Origin: Promethearchaeota archaeon
GTDB taxonomy: Archaea > Asgardarchaeota > Lokiarchaeia > Sigyniarchaeales > SOKP01
Assembly (NCBI GenBank): GCA_030612905.1
Contig: JAUWNA010000043.1
Location: 1 to 10,155, forward strand
Reading direction: 5' to 3'
Length of the DNA: 10,155 nucleotides
Part shown: positions 6,836 to 10,155 of the stretch, one piece after another
Layout of the letters: each line of letters opens with the position of its first letter
How positions within the stretch are numbered: the first letter of the stretch is position 1
The notes under the pieces: generated by a model
Databases searched by the model: none
Told to the model about the DNA's origin: nothing
The model's input: only the letters and a program-made list of their open reading frames with translations
Made by a program: the position numbers and the translations under genes

Positions 6836-6914
6836 TGTGAAATTGAAAAACATCATCGAGAGAAATAAAATCTTTTGATTCAAATTATTTTAAATTTCTC
6901 TTTTCTTCTTTAGT

Positions 6915-7004
6915 ATAATAGAAATAATTTTTTAATATAACAAAATAATATTACTTATTAATTTCATAACAAATTTAAGGAGTGCAATTTCATGAGTACT
7001 GAAT
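6915..7004. repeat. 90-bp duplicated segment, copy 2 (promoter and start of the GATase1-like gene)
   Basis: Counterpart of 6514-6603 (77 of 90 identical). It contains a TATA-like TTTAATATAA (6931-6940), the Shine-Dalgarno AAGGAG (6977-6982) and the first codons of the gene at 6992. It is therefore the functional copy for the rightward gene, while copy 1 is functional for the leftward cupin gene. Confidence 0.85.
6977..6982 (+). promoter_or_regulatory. Shine-Dalgarno AAGGAG
   Basis: It ends 9 nt before ATG 6992 and fixes that start. It is the clearest canonical ribosome binding site in the window; the metallo-hydrolase has a weaker AAGGA at 8001-8005, 7 nt before its ATG. Confidence 0.7.
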
Positions 7005-7918
7005 TAAATATTGGTTTTGATCAATCTCATAATAACAAGTTAAGAATAGAAGACCCCGGATTCACTGATTTTATTGAATTTCTATTTAATTCGGATTTAA
7101 AATTGGGAAAAATTGAAGCGGGAATTACTTACGAAAAATTATCCGCTTATAATGTATTTATTATTGGTGTTCCAGTTGCCGAATCTTATCTAACTCCGGA
7201 AGAGATTGAGGATTTATTGAAATACGTTAAAGATGGAGGGTCACTTCTAATAGTAAACGATAAAGGAGGAGACCACGAGAACAAAAATAATTTATCCGAG
7301 CTAACAAAACATTTTGGAATTAAATTCAACCACGATCAGCTATTTGATAACGAAAATTTCTCGAAAGATAATTCGCGTCCGATAATTAAAAAATTCAAAA
7401 AACACTTTATAACTCGAGATATCACTCAAATTATTCATTCTGTCGGTTGTACTTTAGAGATTGATAAATCAGTTGAAAGTGAGGATACTGACGTTAGCGC
7501 AGTAGCGTTCTCCTCTGAAGAATCCGCTTGGCACAAATATTTTGATGGAGAAGAATGGGTTGATGAACCTGTTAATAGTTTACCAATAATCGCAATCGGA
7601 CATTATAGCATGGGAAAAATCGTTACCATAGGGAACTTGTCTCTTTTTTCTGGTTTCCACGATTCATACGGCATTCACGCTGCTGACAACTTCAAATTAA
7701 TTTCTAATGTAATCTCTTGGCTTATGAACAAAGCTCATTCTCAAGAAGCGCAATTATCGCAACCCATATACACGGCTATTCCCATTGAACAAGATCTTTT
7801 TTATTGGATAAAAGAAAAACTTGACGAAGGACGATGGAATACCGTAGAAGAAATCGTTAACTTTTCACTCAAAGTCGTTAAATTTAGAATGAGAAAGCAA
7901 GAGCCTCAAGAAGAATAG
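6992..7918 (+). CDS. GATase1-like (DUF4350/GldG/IFT52-type) protein with ribbon-helix-helix-like C-terminus
   Basis: This 308-residue soluble protein has no signal peptide or membrane helix. The N-terminal part has the Rossmann-like pattern of the GATase1-like superfamily seen in GldG, DUF4350 and the IFT52 GIFT domain: NVFIIGVPVAESYLTPEEIE (54-73), LLKYVKDGGSLLIVND (75-90), then NNLSELTKHFGIKFNHDQLFD (99-119). A second block, IIAIGHYSMGKIVTIGNLSLFS (199-220) and DNFKLISNVISWL (232-244), is the usual closing strand and helix. No catalytic Cys-His-Glu triad is apparent, so it is probably a binding domain. Residues 258-300 (PIYTAIPIEQDLFYWIKEKL… then GRWNTVEEIVNFSLKVV) resemble a ribbon-helix-helix strand-helix-helix unit, suggesting dimerisation or DNA binding. 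It is preceded by a clear Shine-Dalgarno sequence and its own TATA-like box. The substrate and exact role are unknown. Confidence 0.75.
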   Translation: MSTELNIGFDQSHNNKLRIEDPGFTDFIEFLFNSDLKLGKIEAGITYEKLSAYNVFIIGVPVAESYLTPEEIEDLLKYVKDGGSLLIVNDKGGDHENKNNLSELTKHFGIKFNHDQLFDNENFSKDNSRPIIKKFKKHFITRDITQIIHSVGCTLEIDKSVESEDTDVSAVAFSSEESAWHKYFDGEEWVDEPVNSLPIIAIGHYSMGKIVTIGNLSLFSGFHDSYGIHAADNFKLISNVISWLMNKAHSQEAQLSQPIYTAIPIEQDLFYWIKEKLDEGRWNTVEEIVNFSLKVVKFRMRKQEPQEE

Positions 7919-7950
7919 AAAAAAGATTTCTTTAATTCAATTCATCAATG

Positions 7951-7960
7951 TTTTTATATC
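7951..7960 (+). promoter_or_regulatory. TATA-like box for the metallo-hydrolase gene
   Basis: TTTTTATATC is centred near 7956 and would start transcription around 7981. That leaves a leader of about 30 nt carrying AAGGA (8001-8005) before ATG 8013. The gene may therefore be transcribed separately from the gene ending at 7918. Confidence 0.4.
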
Positions 7961-8012
7961 AAGACATCTAATTCATCTTAAAGAAACTTAATTTTAGATA
8001 AAGGATTTTACC

Positions 8013-8900
8013 ATGGGTCATTTTTATAAAGAAGGTAAGTTTAATGAAAATTCATACTTGATAGATGCAGAATTCATGAAGCTAAAGGGGACTTTTTCAT
8101 TGTATCTTTTAGAAAATGATGGAATGCGGATGTTAATTGATGTTGGAGAAATGTTGGCTGCAAGAAAGATCGTAAAAAAACTTAAAGGCTTAGGACTTTT
8201 CCCAATCCATAAGATCCTACTTACTCACGCGCATTGGGATCATATTCAAGCACTCCCTCGAATCTTAAAGCAAATGGAGGGAGAAGATGTTGAAATATTG
8301 GCACATGAAAATGCTCTTGGCATTTTAAAAGATCCTGAGGAAATGAATAAATTTTTTGAGTATATAGTAGAACCTATAGAAAACGTAACTCCGTTGAAAG
8401 AAAATGATACTATTGATTTGAATGGGTTTGAACTAAGTATTTACGAATTTTTTGGGCACACGCAAGATTCAATTGGCATATACGATAAGGTACATAAAAA
8501 CCTCATCGTAGGAGATGCGATCATAGATCACTTTGACAATGAGACTTATTTCCCCGTACTATTTGGGCCACATTTTGATGAACAATCATTATTGAATTCA
8601 TATGATAAACTTCAAGGAATGAAAGATCAATTGGAATCTATCTCTCTTGCCCACTTCGGCGTGTATAGTGGTGATGATTTTCAGAGTTTTTTAGATGGTC
8701 TTAAAGCCAAATACTTGAATGCTAAAGATTCAATCATAAAGTGGTATAATGAAAATCCGGATGCTGATTACGTAACTGAAAAATATCAGGAACACATCAT
8801 CCCCAATTCAAAAATATTTCCCAAAGAAAATCTTGGGGGAATACATTGGCTTATTGTGCAAAATATTAAAACTTTAAAAACTGCAGGCTTCATTAAATAA
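8013..8900 (+). CDS. Metallo-beta-lactamase-fold metallo-hydrolase
   Basis: This 295-residue protein has a complete MBL-fold metal site: HAHWDH (His72, His74, Asp76, His77), GHTQDS (His149), VGDAIID (Asp168) and AHFGVYSG (His214). This is the ligand set of two-zinc or iron hydrolases such as glyoxalase II, lactonases and other thioester or ester hydrolases. The N-terminal strands (NENSYLIDAE…GTFSLYLLE…MRMLIDVG) match the start of the fold, so the ATG with AAGGA 7 nt upstream is sound. The last ~70 residues form a helical tail that may shape the substrate pocket. No RNA-processing (beta-CASP) or flavodoxin domain is present, so it is neither an archaeal CPSF-like nuclease nor a flavodiiron protein. 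The substrate cannot be told from sequence. The phosphoesterase follows within about 40 nt, possibly in the same transcript. Confidence 0.88.
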   Translation: MGHFYKEGKFNENSYLIDAEFMKLKGTFSLYLLENDGMRMLIDVGEMLAARKIVKKLKGLGLFPIHKILLTHAHWDHIQALPRILKQMEGEDVEILAHENALGILKDPEEMNKFFEYIVEPIENVTPLKENDTIDLNGFELSIYEFFGHTQDSIGIYDKVHKNLIVGDAIIDHFDNETYFPVLFGPHFDEQSLLNSYDKLQGMKDQLESISLAHFGVYSGDDFQSFLDGLKAKYLNAKDSIIKWYNENPDADYVTEKYQEHIIPNSKIFPKENLGGIHWLIVQNIKTLKTAGFIK

Positions 8901-8929
8901 AAATTAATAAATTCATTTTTCTATTATTT

Positions 8930-8934
8930 TTGGT
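8930..8934 (+). promoter_or_regulatory. TTGGT box 7 nt before GTG 8942
   Basis: TTGGT followed by GTTTCTC leads to GTG 8942, the same spacing as in front of gyrA. This is the reason for preferring GTG 8942 over the in-frame TTG 8930 and GTG 8933, which overlap the box itself. Confidence 0.35.
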
Positions 8935-8941
8935 GTTTCTC

Positions 8942-9484
8942 GTGATTACAACTGATAAAAAAGAGCTATTGATTGGAGTCTTATCCGATACGCACATCCC
9001 ACATAGGACTACCATTTTTCCTGAAATCGTGCTAGAGGATTTTAAGAAAAGAAATGTTGATCATGTATTTCATTTGGGGGACTTTACTGAGTATAAGGTG
9101 TATAAACGCCTTGTTGATGAATTTGGTAAGGAAAAAATTATTGCGGTTCTCGGCAACATGGATTTTGACTCAAAACTAAAAGAAACGCTTCCTGAAAAGC
9201 TGGAATTTGAATTATTCGGTCATAAAATATTAATGCTACATGGGATGGGCGGTCCAAATATAATCGTTAAACGGTTAATTAAAAAATTAGATTTACTTAA
9301 TTCTGATTATAACATCGTGATTTTTGGCCATACTCACAGGCCAGTTAATGAGATACACCACGATATCTTATTTTTAAACCCTGGAACAACAACTCCTATC
9401 GATAATAAATTTACGGTAATTAGCTCATACGGTTATTTAAGAATATCTAAGAATAAAATAGAACCCGAAATTATTTATTTGTAA
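8942..9484 (+). CDS. YfcE/MJ0936-type metallophosphoesterase
   Basis: This is a calcineurin-like phosphoesterase of the small archaeal and bacterial YfcE/MJ0936 family, which hydrolyses phosphodiesters with two metal ions. The full ligand set is visible: LSDTH (DxH), HLGDFTEY (GD), LGNMDFD (GN-D, where family members often read GNCD), LMLHGMGG (H) and FGHTHRP (GHTH). The protein is 180 residues from GTG 8942, typical for the family. There is no ATG start; in-frame TTG 8930 and GTG 8933 would lengthen it by three or four residues. It is soluble and probably cytosolic. It lies about 40 nt after the MBL hydrolase gene on the same strand, with AT-rich sequence between that could hold a promoter. 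The physiological substrate is unknown. Confidence 0.88.
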   Translation: MITTDKKELLIGVLSDTHIPHRTTIFPEIVLEDFKKRNVDHVFHLGDFTEYKVYKRLVDEFGKEKIIAVLGNMDFDSKLKETLPEKLEFELFGHKILMLHGMGGPNIIVKRLIKKLDLLNSDYNIVIFGHTHRPVNEIHHDILFLNPGTTTPIDNKFTVISSYGYLRISKNKIEPEIIYL

Positions 9485-9548
9485 AAAAATCTAAGAAAAA
9501 TTTAAGTTACTAAGAATCCATCTCTTTATTAGGTATTAAAGTTTGTTA

Positions 9549-9553
9549 TTGGT
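9549..9553 (+). promoter_or_regulatory. TTGGT box 7 nt before ATT 9561
   Basis: TTGGT followed by GTTTAAA leads to ATT 9561, the third occurrence of this box and spacing. If it is a ribosome binding signal, the antitoxin would start at a non-canonical AUU, giving MKATSTVSTKG…, which is the usual N-terminus for this family. Confidence 0.3.
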
Positions 9554-9815
9554 GTTTAAAATTAAAGCAACATCTACAGTTAGCACGAAAGGGTTAACAA
9601 CTATTCCTAAAGAGATTAGAAAGAAGCTCAATATTAAAAAAGGAGATAAAATATATTGGATTCTTACCGAAAAAAACGAATCAGAATTAATAATTATACA
9701 CGATCCTCTTAAATTTTTAACAGGATGCCATAACGATGATAATTTGGTATATGAAGAATTAGAACATAAAGCTGATAAAATGTTAATAGATAAGGTGAAT
9801 AATAAATCCCCTTAA
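9552..9815 (+). CDS. vapB: AbrB/MazE-family (VapB-type) antitoxin
   Basis: This protein of about 87 residues has an N-terminal SpoVT-AbrB swapped-hairpin DNA-binding domain (KATSTVSTKGLTTIPKEI then RKKLNIKKGDKIYWIL). The C-terminal tail, with DPLKFLTGCHNDDNLVYEELEHKAD, matches the toxin-binding tail of archaeal antitoxins paired with PIN toxins. It should bind and silence the downstream toxin and repress its own operon as a dimer. No ATG is available: the canonical options are TTG 9543, TTG 9549 and GTG 9552, while family length and the TTGGT spacing point to ATT 9561. The conservative GTG is given here. The stop codon abuts the toxin frame. The family call is firm; the start is not. Confidence 0.85.
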   Translation: MFKIKATSTVSTKGLTTIPKEIRKKLNIKKGDKIYWILTEKNESELIIIHDPLKFLTGCHNDDNLVYEELEHKADKMLIDKVNNKSP

Positions 9816-10155
9816 TTGAATTAGATTTAATGATAGCATTAGTATCGGTTAAGGATAAACTACATACTGCTTCTGAAAAAATATTCAAAGCGATCGATTC
9901 TAATAAACTCAAGAATGTTCATATCCCTTCTAGTGCATATTTAGAATACGAGCTCATATTAAAAAGCAAAGGAGTCGATGGAAATAAAATTCTTAAAGAA
10001 ATTGTGTTTTTCCAAAATATTAATAATATCGGAGAAATCCCATTAGATTCGAAAATAATCGTAACTTCTATTAAATTAAGAGAAAAATTCCAATTATCAT
10101 ATTTTGATTCTTTACATGTGGCAAATTCGATGTTTCTTGATTCAATTATCATAGG
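9815..10155 (+). CDS. vapC: PIN-domain (VapC-type) ribonuclease toxin, 3' end cut by window
   Basis: An open frame runs to the window edge directly after the antitoxin gene. It encodes a PIN domain: IELDLMIALVSVKDKLHTAS (first strand with catalytic Asp), IPSSAYLEYELILKSKG (second acidic residues) and LSYFDSLHVANSMFLD (third Asp), with the final strand just beginning. PIN toxins are Mg-dependent RNases that cleave tRNA, rRNA or mRNA when the antitoxin is lost. The first ATG in frame (9830) would remove the first catalytic Asp. The frame opens after TAA 9803-9805, and the only start-like codon giving the usual MELDLLxAL-type N-terminus is ATT 9815, overlapping the antitoxin stop by one base (TAATT). 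The last part of the domain, with the fourth acidic position, is outside the window. Confidence 0.75.
   Translation, partial: MELDLMIALVSVKDKLHTASEKIFKAIDSNKLKNVHIPSSAYLEYELILKSKGVDGNKILKEIVFFQNINNIGEIPLDSKIIVTSIKLREKFQLSYFDSLHVANSMFLDSIII

Larger units (their letters stand above)
6604..6914. other. Spacer between the two duplicate copies
   Basis: It holds one possible small gene (6701-6835). Left of that is AT-rich sequence with no open frame. On its right, minus-strand codons next to copy 2 (about 6890-6917) read I-L-K-K-K-R-E-I, resembling the cupin N-terminus M-I-K-K-N-Y-K-E. This may be a relic of a second cupin gene. Confidence 0.4.

Noticed and set aside
9709..10152. Minus-strand open frames opposite the toxin-antitoxin genes
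   Set aside because: The plus strand encodes clear AbrB and PIN motifs here; the opposite frames have no independent support.
1..10155. tRNA genes, CRISPR arrays or insertion sequences
   Set aside because: No cloverleaf with a GGTTCRA-type arm, no regularly spaced repeats and no transposase motifs were found; the only repeats are the 90-bp pair and short local ones.

Overview
The window is strongly AT-rich and most likely comes from an archaeon. Supporting signs are TATA-like boxes about 25-35 bp upstream of several starts with little or no leader, U-tract terminators, an archaeal-type dihydropteroate synthase, an AbrB/PIN toxin-antitoxin pair, and a GATase1-like (DUF4350/GldG/IFT52-type) protein. 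The DUF998-type membrane protein and the GATase1-like protein recall Asgard (Lokiarchaeia-like) genomes, but no marker here proves this.

Layout: (1) positions 1-287, minus strand: the N-terminal part of a DUF998-type membrane protein. (2) 383-1246, plus: a stand-alone archaeal-type dihydropteroate synthase. (3) 1529-6144, plus: gyrB followed by gyrA, together a complete DNA gyrase. (4) 6156-6515, minus, convergent with gyrA: a small single-domain cupin. (5) 6516-6991: an intergenic region with one copy of a 90-bp duplication at its left end and most of the other at its right end, and a possible 44-codon gene between them. (6) 6992-9484, plus: a GATase1-like protein with a C-terminal ribbon-helix-helix-like tail, a metallo-beta-lactamase-fold hydrolase and a YfcE/MJ0936-type phosphoesterase. 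(7) 9552-10155, plus: an AbrB-family antitoxin and a PIN-domain toxin that runs off the window.

The standout observation is in gyrB. The reading frame looks intact only from an ATG at 1646, which would delete the conserved N-terminal arm of the ATPase domain. The missing arm is nevertheless encoded just upstream from an ATG at 1529 (…SYDADDIQVLKGLEGV), and the next family residues (RKRPAMYIG…) begin at 1631. Between them lie exactly 33 nt, in frame, containing three stop codons and a strong hairpin. Removing these 33 nt restores a consensus GyrB. Candidate explanations are a very small mRNA intron (a degenerate bulge-helix-bulge can be drawn in the right register), a translational bypass element comparable in layout to phage T4 gene 60, or a fresh disruption or assembly artefact.

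Other points: GyrA carries Ala and Asn at the two quinolone-anchoring positions; GyrB has a GC-rich acidic insertion inside TOPRIM; three genes share a TTGGT box exactly 7 nt before the apparent start; and the toxin-antitoxin genes seem to lack canonical start codons at the positions the protein families predict.
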